A stretch of DNA of 64,000 bases from Asterionellopsis glacialis. Lineage: Eukaryota > Bacillariophyta > Plagiogrammaphyceae > Rhaphoneidales > Asterionellopsidaceae. Numbering within the stretch: the stretch's first letter is position 1; each line of letters begins with the position of its first letter. This document shows positions 45,748-56,416 of this stretch, piece by piece. The stretch is taken from positions 1 through 64,000 of the forward strand of contig WKLE02000418.1 of NCBI GenBank assembly GCA_014885115.2, given 5' to 3'. Below the pieces are notes generated by a model, which did not search any database, was not told the origin of the DNA, and was given only the letters and a program-made list of their open reading frames with translations. The position numbers and the translations under genes were made by a program.

Positions 45748-46983
45748 ATGGCACAACCAGCAAGCATAATCATGTCAGATGTACCTCCAATCGTTATCAA
45801 CCCCGGATGTGTTATCCCAGCAGCTTCGCCAAGTGCTATTAGCCCCTCAGTCAAGGACGAAGGAATTGGTCGCATCAAGGCTCCGCCGCAATGCCTTGTT
45901 CCAGAGCTAAGGAAAGAGTCTCTTTCAACTGTGGAACTTAATAAGATGTGCTTCCCTTCGGACACTGTTGACAAAAATGCTGGAGAGCAAGAAGACGCTG
46001 CCCATGTTTCTTGCTCATCCTCTTCGTCAACTTGCTCAAGGGAGAGTATCGGCCATGGAATTGGACAAGACATGAAGTCACAAAGATCGAAACTTATTCG
46101 TCAAACATCTGCCGTGTTGAATGCCAAGGTACTCGGACAAAAAAATTCTCGCCAGGGCCGAAGTGGTCAGCGATGGGTTACAGACCCTAAAAGCCACCAG
46201 AACATTAGACTTACCACAGGTTGCGTCCCAATCATGAAAGATGGAAGGATCCTATTCATTACTGCTAGTCGCAAGCATGAATGGATTCTCCCTAAGGGTG
46301 GGTGGGAAATGGATGAAACTATGGAGGAAAGCGCTATCCGAGAAACTTTTGAAGAAGCCGGAGTTGTCGGTGTTTTGGGTCAAAAGTTATGTGAAGTGGA
46401 ATATGAAACACGCAAGTCAAAGAAAAGAAGGTTAGAGATGCAAGATTCACTCAAGAAGGCCAAAAAGCACGCAGCAGATGTAGATTTGTCATCAGGTTGC
46501 TCTGATGTTGCAGATGAAGACCACCCTCCGAAGGATCTGGCATATTCGGTAAATATCGCTACTACAACCGACAATATAAACAATACAGGTTCTTGTACAA
46601 CGGAAGACAAGCTTACCAAACCACAACACCAAAATATTGATGAGGCCCACTCTTCATCTGATGCCTTAGCGAGAATACGTGGGCTATCATCCAAAACAGC
46701 GGGTTTATCAGACGAAACTTCATCACTGGCTTCTGACGGATCAGCATCATACTCTTTTGTACGAATGAGACTCTTCCCCCTTTATGTGTCTGAAGTAAAG
46801 AAGGATTGGCCTGAAAGTGGTCGATTACGAAAAGTTCTTCATATCGATGAAGCGATCAAAATGCTAGAATCGAGACCTGAATTTCGCGCTTGCCTTCTTG
46901 AGGTAAAAGAAAAGGGTCTTCATCTACTAAATGACCCAGTAGAACAGGTTGGAGCTAGCAATTTAGAAAATATTAAGGATTGA
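45748..46983 (+). CDS. Nudix hydrolase of the diphosphoinositol polyphosphate phosphohydrolase type
   Basis: Single exon, 411 aa. The N-terminal 145 residues are polar and disordered. The Nudix domain starts at about 150 (RLTTGCVPIM). It carries the full Nudix box (G-x5-E-x7-REUxEExGU) at 184-206 as GGWEMDETMEESAIRETFEEAG, preceded by ILPKGG. The lysine-glycine-glycine and ETFEEAG context is like DIPP and Aps1 enzymes, which cleave inositol pyrophosphates and diadenosine polyphosphates. The fold is completed much later by SFVRMRLFPLYVSEVKKDWPE and RKVLHIDEAIKML at about 331-370, so a disordered insertion of about 100 residues (225-330) splits the domain. The first Met is used. MSDVPPIV is an alternative start. 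Confidence 0.82.
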   Translation: MAQPASIIMSDVPPIVINPGCVIPAASPSAISPSVKDEGIGRIKAPPQCLVPELRKESLSTVELNKMCFPSDTVDKNAGEQEDAAHVSCSSSSSTCSRESIGHGIGQDMKSQRSKLIRQTSAVLNAKVLGQKNSRQGRSGQRWVTDPKSHQNIRLTTGCVPIMKDGRILFITASRKHEWILPKGGWEMDETMEESAIRETFEEAGVVGVLGQKLCEVEYETRKSKKRRLEMQDSLKKAKKHAADVDLSSGCSDVADEDHPPKDLAYSVNIATTTDNINNTGSCTTEDKLTKPQHQNIDEAHSSSDALARIRGLSSKTAGLSDETSSLASDGSASYSFVRMRLFPLYVSEVKKDWPESGRLRKVLHIDEAIKMLESRPEFRACLLEVKEKGLHLLNDPVEQVGASNLENIKD

Positions 46984-47364
46984 AATGTTCCCGTCTGCAA
47001 AATACAGTATATGCAACTGCTTCTACCATATTAAGACGCTATTGAACCGTAGGGACAATTACATGCACCAACCTCAATAGGACCATGTTATAATAGAGAC
47101 TGGTTTCTTAGTTTTGCGTTTAGCACTACTCTGATAACTTCACAACGAGCGCATTTTTATCCCCTTTTAAGTCCTTTTGGAAATGTCACATTAACGCTAT
47201 TTTTTACGCTCAAAGCGAACCGTTGAACAAGCCTACAAACATCGTCATTGGACGAAGGCTTAGCAGTAAACATAACTATAAAATAGATATAAAAGAATCA
47301 TAGAAATAACAGCAGTGCTTTTAAATCTCTTTTAATACTCTTTTAAACATCTTGGTCTAGTGGG
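46984..47364. other. Convergent intergenic region
   Basis: About 380 bases between the Nudix gene and seipin, which face each other. AT-rich, with ttttaa repeats near 47330. No gene or hairpin stands out. Confidence 0.5.
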
Positions 47365-48808
47365 TCAATCGATGGAAACTATGCTGGTGGCATCATGATT
47401 ACTTCCTTGATGTGTTCTCTGAGACTCCTCGTTAGTGTTTTCGGCATCATCTCGACCATTTTGTGAATCTTCCTGCGGGCTAGTAGGTTCCCACGAATCA
47501 CCATCCCATTGTCCTCCTACCGAGGCGTACTCCCAGCGTTGTGGCCGCTGCTCTTCCCCTTCTCCTTCGTTGCCTTCTCTAGCGTCGTGAAAATCTTGAC
47601 CGTTCACGTAACCAACCGTAGGCTCCTCTTCCCATTCTGGATTGGACTGTCGTCGTTGCCTGCGTTCTCCCCTCCAACTTTGCAACATTGCATCCAATAC
47701 TAACCATATTAAAGTATAAATGGAAAAGAAGACCCCAGTCCCAATTACGAAGCAGGTATAGAACCATTCCCTAACGATAGTTTGAACAAGGTTTAACTCT
47801 TTGCCGATACGGATTTCACCTGACTCAACTTCAACTGTATCTGCGCCACCTGTCGTTTCATCTTGCATTATGAGTTGAACTTTCACGCGACGCTACAAAG
47901 ATTCGACAAATCACTTGTAAGGGTCATTGATTACAAGAAGAAAGGTTTGAACACAATTTGTCGGAATAAAATAGACAATCAGAATTAATTCTTACCAAAG
48001 GATAGTTTTTGCTTTCCACAAAATGACGAAACGAAGGGATCACAATGGTTCGACTTTCTTTCATTCCTCCTAGCAACAACGGCAGTATGAAAAATGATTT
48101 TCGTGCGGATTCAATCATGGGGCTTTCGTAGGGTAGAATGGCCGACCGGGTGGATCTCGCCAAGGGCGTCATCATTTCATCTCCACTACTCAATTCACAG
48201 GATACCCCGAAGACACCAGCATTTCTATTCCTTTTGCTCTCAGGTATGACTAAGGCTATCTCAAAAAAGTATTCTTGACCAGGATTCAATAAGTTTGGCA
48301 TTGTGATTGAAGGGGACGCGTCGGTATGCAAAGCTTCCCATTGTACATGCCTTGCAAACAGATCCACTTCCGCAATTGGTCTGTGATGGGTCTTCTTGAG
48401 ATCAGCATCGGCGGACTCTAAAAGTGTTTTTTTGAAGTAACTGCTCACTTCTTCCGCAAGACAACCAGTTTTATTTATGAGATCATCCTGCTTGCTGTAA
48501 ATACATGATTTGCTTTTTGCCGAGCTTTTTGTATAATCAAAATAGAGTGGTTTGGTGACATAATTTGATGGCATAATAAAAACATAAAGAAAAGAATACG
48601 TTGCAGCCGAGAGTACCAAAAGAAAGCATGTAACAGCTGCAAGATACAGCATGCGTTTAATCCATGGCACGACACCTACAAACGTATCCTGAACTATATG
48701 GGAAGCTTCAGCAGCGTATTCTTCATACCGGCTCCTTGCATCATTAAAGTTATCTCTCGCCTCTATCAAAGCTGTGGCTGTCGCAACAAGTTGCTCGGCT
48801 GATGTCAT
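47365..48808 (-). CDS. Seipin-like lipid droplet protein
   Basis: Exon 1 is 48808-47996 and exon 2 is 47892-47365, with a 103-base GTAAGA-TAG intron; 446 aa. A first membrane segment lies at about 52-80 (MLYLAAVTCFLLVLSAATYSF). The lumenal domain has seipin features: EYFFEIALVIPESKRNRNAGVF, then FGVSCELSSG, RSAILPYESPMI, FFILPLLLGGMKESRTIVI. A second membrane segment follows in exon 2 (WFYTCFVIGTGVFFSIYTLIW). The acidic C-terminal tail (about 120 residues rich in Glu, Gln and Gly) faces the cytosol. Seipin forms ER rings at lipid droplet contact sites, and diatoms accumulate triacylglycerol. Exon 2 read alone would start at a GTG, so the two exons could be misannotated as two genes. Confidence 0.85.
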
Positions 48809-49488
48809 AATATAGTGACAGCCACTCTACAATATCAAAAGCTTTAGTCAAGGGTGAACTTCGAAATCATCGCATACGTCTGTCTCCGTCACAAGCAGTC
48901 TCTTCATTAAAGAAGTGGAACTACCTGCTGTCAATGATGATGCAATGAGGAAGAAGAAAGAAGCCGACGACCGGGAGGGAGCACCAAAAAAGGCCAAAAA
49001 CGAAACACGAACCAAAAGCGGACAATCTGAGCTGTGGTTCCAAAAATTCACGCCATAGGTAGTATGTCCTACCTAACTACATATCCTTGAAACTTACTTG
49101 GTAAAAGTATTAATAGGACTATTTTAGATATTTACTGTAGGTCATAGTAAATGTACCATGAACACAAGATATATGACGATAGGGAGCTGATAGCTCATGT
49201 TTGGAGTTCACGTTTCACTTTCCCTCGAAGATTCTCTTCGCAGGAATATGTCCTCTAATGTAGAACTAGCTAATAGGATCATTGATGCAGTGTTTTCTAT
49301 ACCAAGACTAGCTTGAGATAATAAAATTGACATGTTGAAAAACTCTAACATAAAAAAATACCAACAGTCAAGATCAAGATCAATGCATTGACAACTCATA
49401 GAAGTTCAAACAATCAAAACTGCAAGTACTAAAGTGAACTAAGGGTGCATTATGCATATTTTATTTGAATAGATCGCATATTGCTTCC
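48809..49488. other. Intergenic region with a coding-like fragment
   Basis: On the plus strand 48859-49057 a frame with no upstream ATG reads VELPAVNDDAMRKKKEADD and continues with KSGQSELWFQKFTP before a stop. It looks like the end of an exon, but no start, intron or family was found. The remainder (49060-49488) is AT-rich and appears empty. Confidence 0.35.
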
Positions 49489-51367
49489 TCAATAAATAGG
49501 GAACGAACTGTCAACTTCTTTGCTCCATGCTTCAAGACCTCCACGGATATTTCGCACAGAGTGTAATTTTGGATTATATTGAGCGATATCATTTAACATT
49601 CGTGTTGCTTCCGCTGAATAAATTCCTCTCCGGCAAACGCAAAAGATAGGTTTTTCCGCTTCCGATAATTCAGCAATCTGTCTAACATTTATACGTCCAA
49701 CTTCCCCTTTTAGCTTATCCAGGGGCATATTGACTGCTCCATCTAATGCACATATTTCAAATTGCTGCTTCACTCGGACGTCAACTAAAACATAAGATTC
49801 ACCACTCTTTCTGAGTTCATCAAATTCTTTGCAAGAAATATTAAGCTCTTCTGGTAAATCTGGAAGAGGGCGGACGCACATATTTTGACCAGCCTGAACA
49901 ACATCAGTTGGACCACGCGCCTCCTTCGATAGTTCATTACTATCTTCCATTGACTTAATGGTAGCATTTGGACCACACATTGGGCATTTCTTTTTTTGGG
50001 AAGGCTTCTTGATGCTCATAAAAGAGCAACCAAGAGAGTCATACATCAGTAATCGATTGTGCATTGGAGTACTTTGGTAAGAAATGCAAAAGAGTAGGAG
50101 AATGATGTGAGAGTCTCGCCGTTAAAAAGTCTCTGACAAAAAAATATTTTTATTTTGCAGCCAATTTATCGCTCATGCTTACCCAATACCCGTCAGAATC
50201 TTTAAAACTTCGACTGTTTGTAAAACACCAATCAGCCCAGGAACAGGTCCAAGCACACCGTTGTCGGAACAACTCTTATTTCCTTCTGAAACATTCGGTT
50301 TGGGGTAGAGACATCGATAGCAACCACCGCCATTCAAATTGTACACAGTCAATTGCCCCTCTGTTCCCATGGCACTACCCGAGACAAGAGGTTTGTCTGC
50401 CAGGACGCATGCGTCGTTGATAAGATACCGAGTTCGAGGATTGTCAGTGGCGTCTACAACAATGTCATGTTGAGAAACAAGTTCTAAAATATTCTCATGC
50501 GTCATCTTTTCTTCCACTGGAATACACTTAATTGTTGGATTTAAGTCTTTGATGGCCTGGCAAGCTGATTTTGCTTTATGCACTCCAATATTTTTGTCTT
50601 TGTGAATAATCTGCCGATGTAGATTAGATCGGTCAACTTCATCCAGGTCAGCAATACTTATTCGACCGATACCCGATGCCGCCAAATACAGCAGAACTAA
50701 CAATTAACAGATTTAAAAAATGTGAGAAGGTCACGCATTCCCTAGAAACTAAAGGGCAATCTCTTTCAATGAGTACCTGGTACTTACCAGTGGAGCCTAT
50801 TCCGCCAGCTCCCACAACTAATACGGAAGACGACAACAGCTTGCACTGTCCTTCCACTCCAAAACCATCGGCCAGCAATAGCTGCCTCGAATACCGTTCG
50901 ATTTGATCATTGTTTAACTTTATTACTCTTGTCATTTCATCTTCAGTGTTCTCTGTACCTGGTTCTACACCGTTCGAAGTCGGCTTTTCCACTTGTGGTT
51001 TTGCCTCTGCCATTTTTTCTGACCCATTTTCATCCACATTGTACACTAAACGTTTATTTTCAGCTTGAAGATATTGCACCTGATCTTCCAAATCTTGGAT
51101 ACGATCTCTCCATTGCTTTTGTCGCATTTCCTGTAATATTTCTCTGCGACTCAGCTCAAGTTCTAATTCCTCAACTCGACTTGCAAGTGTTTCATAAGGG
51201 ACGTAGGCAGGATCGGCCGCGCCATGGTTGCCGGTATTGCGACGACCATTTCCCATTGTAGAGCCCATGTGAGAATGCGCGCCTCTTTTCAACAACGCAC
51301 TTGTACTCTTCGACTTCGACCACTCAAGCCTTCCCCAAAATGGAGGTTTGTTACGATCTGTCATCAC
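49489..51367 (-). CDS. MOCS3/UBA4-like sulfur carrier activating enzyme (ThiF-rhodanese)
   Basis: Three exons: 51367-50788, 50696-50183 and 50071-49489; 558 aa. Both introns are GT-AG and restore the frame. The N-terminal 140 residues include an unusual long coiled coil ([17 protein letters not shown]). The E1-like adenylylation domain has [58 protein letters not shown] and CYRCLYP. The conserved [13 protein letters not shown] bears the thioester-site cysteine. CPMCG is the second zinc pair. The rhodanese domain at the C-terminus has LVDVR and the persulfide loop CVCRRGIYS. It adenylates and thiolates URM1-like and MOCS2A-like carriers for tRNA thiolation and molybdenum cofactor synthesis. 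The exon-2/3 junction gives [17 protein letters not shown], as in the family. Confidence 0.92.
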
Positions 51368-52485
51368 TAAATGCTGTATTTATTTTCCGTACCTGGGTAA
51401 GGTTCGATAAACTATTATAGAGCAACAGAGAGTCGTCGAAATAAAGCTGTCCGGCATGCAAGGAATCGGGAGCCCTTGTCTATGTTACCGATACTGCTGG
51501 TATGATAACCCTTTGGTCGATTGGTCCTGGACTGTTGTGCTACTAGAGGTCCTACTGTCTGTGGTCCTACTCTGAAGATCGAGTAGAAGATCCCATGATT
51601 CTCAAAGTACCTGGTAGCGTCTAATCGTAAATATTAATAAATAATTAATAAGCAAGTCTCCTATGTACGCTTAATTGATACAGATATTTATTGGTGGGAC
51701 TTTTTCCATGACCAGGTACTGTACGATGTAGCACCAACAGTGTGACTGTAAAAGAGATATCTACTGTAGGAGTGAAGACGGTAGATTATTATTTATTGTA
51801 TGTGGTGGAGAGCGAACAAACAAAGACACGCCGCCGGATAACGAACCAAGTGAGTGTACCAGCATCGCTTCACGTTTCATCAGAAATCCTCCAGTACGGT
51901 TAAATACTGCATATAATAAGTAAAACAATGTTTGAGTGTGCATCTCTAAAACAAGGCACACAAATTTAAGAAAAGAAGTATGTATCTAAAAAGGAGATAA
52001 CAACACCGTTTGACGATGAAGCCAAGCAATCATGCTTTTCATATTCATTGTTTCGTAAATGATGTTTGTTTCTTTCTATGACATGAAATGTGCAAAAAAG
52101 TACTGGAACGCGCTAGACAAGAAAAACAAAAGGATTCCATAAAAATTGAACATATCACTTTACAAGGGGCAAATTTAGTACTGTCTCAAATGTTTCTGAA
52201 AGTTGAACAAAGATTTGAAAATACAGTTAGATGTTTGTGCGCAATGAAAGTGTCAAAGCGCATTGTAGTACAGCAATTGAACACAGTCATCGATCTAATC
52301 GACACAAGAAAAAATACTCAGACTGTGTTGCTTCTCCGGTACATCTTCGCTATCACTTAATGGCACACCATTGTGCTCCAGATGATTTCGATTAACATTT
52401 TAAAAATAACGCTATGTATGAAGCCAAATTTCTCAACTGTACCCCCAAAATATTATGATTGTCCTTTTTATGTCAACGAACTGCA
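51368..52485. other. Intergenic region
   Basis: No gene is well supported. A plus-strand frame (52088-52360, 90 aa, MCKKVLERARQEKQ) has no recognisable features. The left part carries variants of the palindrome motif (tacctggta, ccaggtactgtac) and paired tctagaggtcc-like sequences, as near 12340 and 19800. Confidence 0.4.
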
Positions 52486-53976
52486 TTACGCTGAAGTGGC
52501 GTGACTTTTCTTAGCTTCAAAAACCATTTCTGCTAAATCTTTTGCAATATCTAGCGTAGCAGAGGGCCTAGCCGCTTCAAGTGCGGCATTTTGCATTGCT
52601 TTCATTTTTTCGGGATTTGCCAGCCACGAAGTGACAGTTTCAGCAATTTTATTTGGTTCACCACTATAGGTTCCGAAGCCTGCATTCTCCACGTACGGTA
52701 TGTTACCTGCTTCTTGACCCGGACTGTAAGAAAAACAAAATAATGAGAATTGTTGAGCTAACAACAAACAAAGTGACAGTTTTGGTCTACATGCCTCCAA
52801 GATAACAAAAAAAACTCACAGGAATGAAAACATCATACAGGGCAATCCACAGATAGAAGCCTCAGCAATGGTTCCTGGTCCTGCTTTTGTAATAAGAGCA
52901 TCAGATGCTTTCATCCATTCATCCATATTGTAGACAAATCCCTTTACATCGACTTTTACACCAGGTCCAAATGTAGTAGATTCTAAAGTTTTCTTAGCAT
53001 TTTCATTCTTTCCACAAACAACGACCATTTCATAGGTGGGTGCATTGGCACTGGACCCTAGTTTGTCTCCTACAGCTTTGGCAATATCAACAATACCACC
53101 CATTCCATCACCACCGCCTACGATAAGGACAGAGGGTAGGTCTGATTCCATTCCGACCTTGGCTCTGAATTCCATTTTTTCTGCATCTGATTCAGGTTTT
53201 GCCTCTGCTGCCCAAAATCCCTTACGAATTGGTAATCCGTGTTCTATAAGTTGAGAGGGTTGTAAACCACGATCCCGAGCACACTGGTACAAGACATCTG
53301 ATGGGACAAAACATTTGTCTACACCAGGATTGAACCAAGTTGGATGCGCACCACCTAAATCAGTCACAACAGTTGCAAAGGGCGTACTACGGTCCGTAGG
53401 ATTACGTGATTTGCCACTTGTATCTAAATCAGATAAAATCTTAAGTGGAATGTCTTGACAAAGTGGATGAACAGATACAACCATATCTGCACGTTTGTCT
53501 GTTGTTCCAGATGGTCGTGCCATGCATTTTTTAAATGAATCGAAGCAAAACGTTTCAAGCAAGAATTCATTCAACCATAAACCAAAAGGTGTGGCTCCAA
53601 AGTGATAAAAGATATCCCACAAAAAGCTATACTCTGCCATGATTTTGTACATTGCTACGTAATCATTGTAAGGCCAAAATGGCCCATAATCTGTATAAAG
53701 ATCAACAATATCAACTTCAATCTTTCCTGGATGGAGAACGTCAAATGCATCTCTCAAAGCATTGGCAGATGCACGATGCCCACCTCCTGTATCAGACATA
53801 AGAATCTGAATGGTACATACATCATCACCACTACTAGTAGATTCCGCATACAAAGGTTGTGACACTGATTTTCTAATGTTCAACGTTTTCTGACTTGTTC
53901 CCCATGGTTGAGATGAAAATGCCGTTGCAGACGAAGAAAGCAAGGATAATACAGCTAACTTTGTTAACAACTTCAT
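52486..53976 (-). CDS. Monogalactosyldiacylglycerol (MGDG) synthase, plastid-targeted
   Basis: Exon 1 is 53976-52820 and exon 2 is 52723-52486, with a 96-base GTGAGT-ACAG intron; 464 aa. I use the ATG at 53974-53976 because it gives a signal peptide followed by SATAFSSQP, a classic diatom plastid presequence. An upstream ATG (54036) would give an unlikely leader. The GT28-family core has ILMSDTGGGHRASANALRDA, VVTDLGGAHPTWF, GLPIRKGFW, VLIVGGGDGMGG, FVYNMDEWM and ITKAGPGTIAEAS. The intron is needed to reach FLPGQEAGNIPYV. MGDG synthase transfers galactose from UDP-galactose to diacylglycerol, making the main thylakoid lipid. Family and localization are firm. Confidence 0.92.
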
Positions 53977-54542
53977 TATTATAGGATACTTTTGTCTAGC
54001 CTTATAGTGAAAAGGGAGAGAGATGTCAAATGCCAAAAAAAAGTTGTTGATTGCGCTTGTTATTTTCCCTGAGAATGGTACTGTTTGACACGCACAAAGA
54101 GTTTGTTGATGTTTTGATTCTGTGCTTCAAGCAGAAAGACAAAAGATTCTTGAAAAGGAGAAATCAACCATCCATGCCACGCACGTGTTTCAGGCACATG
54201 GCGCGCGTAATCTAAAAAATCATAAGGTTCAGGCTCATTCTGCGCGAAATCCACGCGTAAGCATGAAAACGCGCGGCCGCACAAAATCGGATCTTTACAT
54301 CATGACAAGATGATATTGTGTGATATGTATGATGTGTGGGTGCTGGATGACGAGGACATCTTGCTTAAGCTGACAACCAAAACTTGCTTCGACCTCAATC
54401 AAGCGTTGTAGACTACAGCTTTGTCATTGAAGACGACAGAAAGGGGAAAAGGGAGTGAAGTAACAACGACGTCAACCGGGGAGGAAGTTAATATTCGTTA
54501 CAGGTTGATTTTTGGTCGAAACTTTTATTAACGAGGATTGCA
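53977..54542. promoter_or_regulatory. Divergent promoter region (MGDG synthase and ThiD-ThiE)
   Basis: The two genes are head to head. I looked for the conserved core of a TPP riboswitch (ctgaga and the pyrophosphate-sensor loop) and did not find it here. The frames in it lack recognisable domains. Confidence 0.45.
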
Positions 54543-56315
54543 ATGCATCGATTTTTCTTTACCGTTGTTAGCATTATTATTGTCTGCGTCATGTCATCGA
54601 CTCCATCTTCTTCTCTCGCTACACCAGCACAGGACCAACGTTCTCAAGTACCACCGCCAATTGTTTACACAATTGCAGGTTCTGATTCAGGTGGAGGTGC
54701 TGGTATTCAAGCTGATTTACATGCAATTCATTCCATGGGATGTCATGGATGTTCGGCTGTTACATGTTTGACAGCACAGAATTCTTGTGGCGTCACTGCA
54801 GTCCATTCTCCTCCAGGCACATTTTTACAATCTCAGCTTGATGCACTTGCAACTGACTTGCCACCACGTGCGATTAAAATTGGAATGTTGGGGACAAGTG
54901 AATTGGCGATCACAGTAGGATCGTTTTTGAAAGAAATGGCCAAAACGGCAAAACCATACGTAGTCTTAGATCCTGTCATGATTAGTACCTCTGGCCATAA
55001 GCTTATTGATGATGAAGCCAAAGCTGCCATGATTGAACATGTATTTCCCATGTGCGATGTCCTGACTCCAAACAAATATGAAGCTGAAGCATTATTAGAG
55101 AGGAAGTTACTCACTCCAGAAGATATTGAACAAGGAGCCCGAGATATGCTTGCGATGGGAGCGAAGGCAGTTTTGATTAAGGGTGGACATACACTTGCAG
55201 AATCTGAATCCTCAGATGGTGAAGGGGTATCTCCTGATGTCAATGCAACTCTTGGATTTGCACAGGATTACTTCTTAACATCTATACAACCAGATGGTGA
55301 AGAACGGCTTTGTGACGGACACAATGGTGTTTGGCTCCGTGCAAATCGATATGATTCGGAGCACACACATGGGACAGGTTGTACCTTATCAAGTGCAATG
55401 GCTAGTGCTCTTGCATTGGGGCATCAAAGTAGAGAATTAGCATCTGACGGTAGTACCTATGAGGGTGCAACTAGTGCAATTCATCCAGTGGATGCCTGTT
55501 GTTTGGCTAAAGCGTATGTAACAGCTGGTATTGGACGTGGTGTAGGGCTCGGAAAAGGTCCGGGACCTGTGGTTCATACCGAATTCCCGTCGACGTCACA
55601 ACACTATCCGTCGGTAGCTGTTGATCCTACTTCTGAACCAACTGCTTTCTTACGAATGAAAGCTTATTCGACAAAAGATAATGGCGATGAGTGTCCTACA
55701 ATAGGGCGTATTTTACCAATCGTCGATACGGCCGAATGGGTTGAAAGGCTATGCTCAGTACCAGGGGTAACCGATATTCAACTAAGGATCAAGGATGAAA
55801 CAGACCCACAAAAAATACTAGAACGAGTACAAAATTGCCAAGACATGTGCAAAAATGTAGGAATACGCCTTTGGATCAATGATCATTGGGAAGCTGCTGT
55901 GAAGACTAGATGTTTTGGAGTACACGTTGGGCAGGAGGACTTGGTCAAATGCATGAAGGCAGGAGGTCTGGAGGAAATGAAAAAACATGATATCGCTCTT
56001 GGAATTTCTACACATTCATATGGAGAACTTTCGGCGGCATTGGCTGTCAAACCAAGTTATATTAGCATGGGCCCTGTATTCGGGACATCGAGTAAAAAGG
56101 TTGCATTTGATCCTCAAGGTCTTGCTATTGTTTCCAAATGGCGACAATTAATACCTCCTGACATCCCATTCGTAGCTATCGGAGGGATTGGAGACCCAGA
56201 GACGGCAAAATTGGTAAAAGAAGCGGGCGCAGACAATGTCGCTGTGATCGGAGCTGTTACTCAAGCCGATGATACTGCTGAAGCTGTGAGAAAATTGAAT
56301 GAAGCTATGGTCTAG
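54543..56315 (+). CDS. Bifunctional HMP-P kinase/thiamine phosphate synthase (ThiD-ThiE)
   Basis: Single exon, 590 aa. A hydrophobic leader (residues 1-28, FFFTVVSIIIVCVM) suggests targeting through the secretory route, possibly to the plastid. ThiD (about 40-340): YTIAGSDSGGGAGIQADLHA, SAVTCLTAQNSCGV, KIGMLGT, VLDPVMISTSG, LTPNKYEAEAL, LIKGGH and HGTGCTLSSAMAS. ThiE (about 390-590): GRILPIVD, DIQLRIKD, LWINDHW, GVHVGQEDL, LGISTHS, YISMGPVFGTSSK, FVAIGGIG. ThiD phosphorylates hydroxymethylpyrimidine phosphate, and ThiE joins it to the thiazole phosphate. The family pattern is that of plant and algal TH1 genes. Confidence 0.92.
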   Translation: MHRFFFTVVSIIIVCVMSSTPSSSLATPAQDQRSQVPPPIVYTIAGSDSGGGAGIQADLHAIHSMGCHGCSAVTCLTAQNSCGVTAVHSPPGTFLQSQLDALATDLPPRAIKIGMLGTSELAITVGSFLKEMAKTAKPYVVLDPVMISTSGHKLIDDEAKAAMIEHVFPMCDVLTPNKYEAEALLERKLLTPEDIEQGARDMLAMGAKAVLIKGGHTLAESESSDGEGVSPDVNATLGFAQDYFLTSIQPDGEERLCDGHNGVWLRANRYDSEHTHGTGCTLSSAMASALALGHQSRELASDGSTYEGATSAIHPVDACCLAKAYVTAGIGRGVGLGKGPGPVVHTEFPSTSQHYPSVAVDPTSEPTAFLRMKAYSTKDNGDECPTIGRILPIVDTAEWVERLCSVPGVTDIQLRIKDETDPQKILERVQNCQDMCKNVGIRLWINDHWEAAVKTRCFGVHVGQEDLVKCMKAGGLEEMKKHDIALGISTHSYGELSAALAVKPSYISMGPVFGTSSKKVAFDPQGLAIVSKWRQLIPPDIPFVAIGGIGDPETAKLVKEAGADNVAVIGAVTQADDTAEAVRKLNEAMV

Positions 56316-56416
56316 ACGCGTATAGATTTTTAAACATCATTAATTCTACCCAACAAATGTTTGCGAGTATAAAATATCCTCGGGCAATTAGTGGCTAGTT
56401 GAAAGTTGTAAAGGTC

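Noticed and set aside
52088..52360. A 90-residue plus-strand frame (MCKKVLERARQ)
   Set aside because: It has an ATG and fair composition, but no family and no context; left as unsupported.
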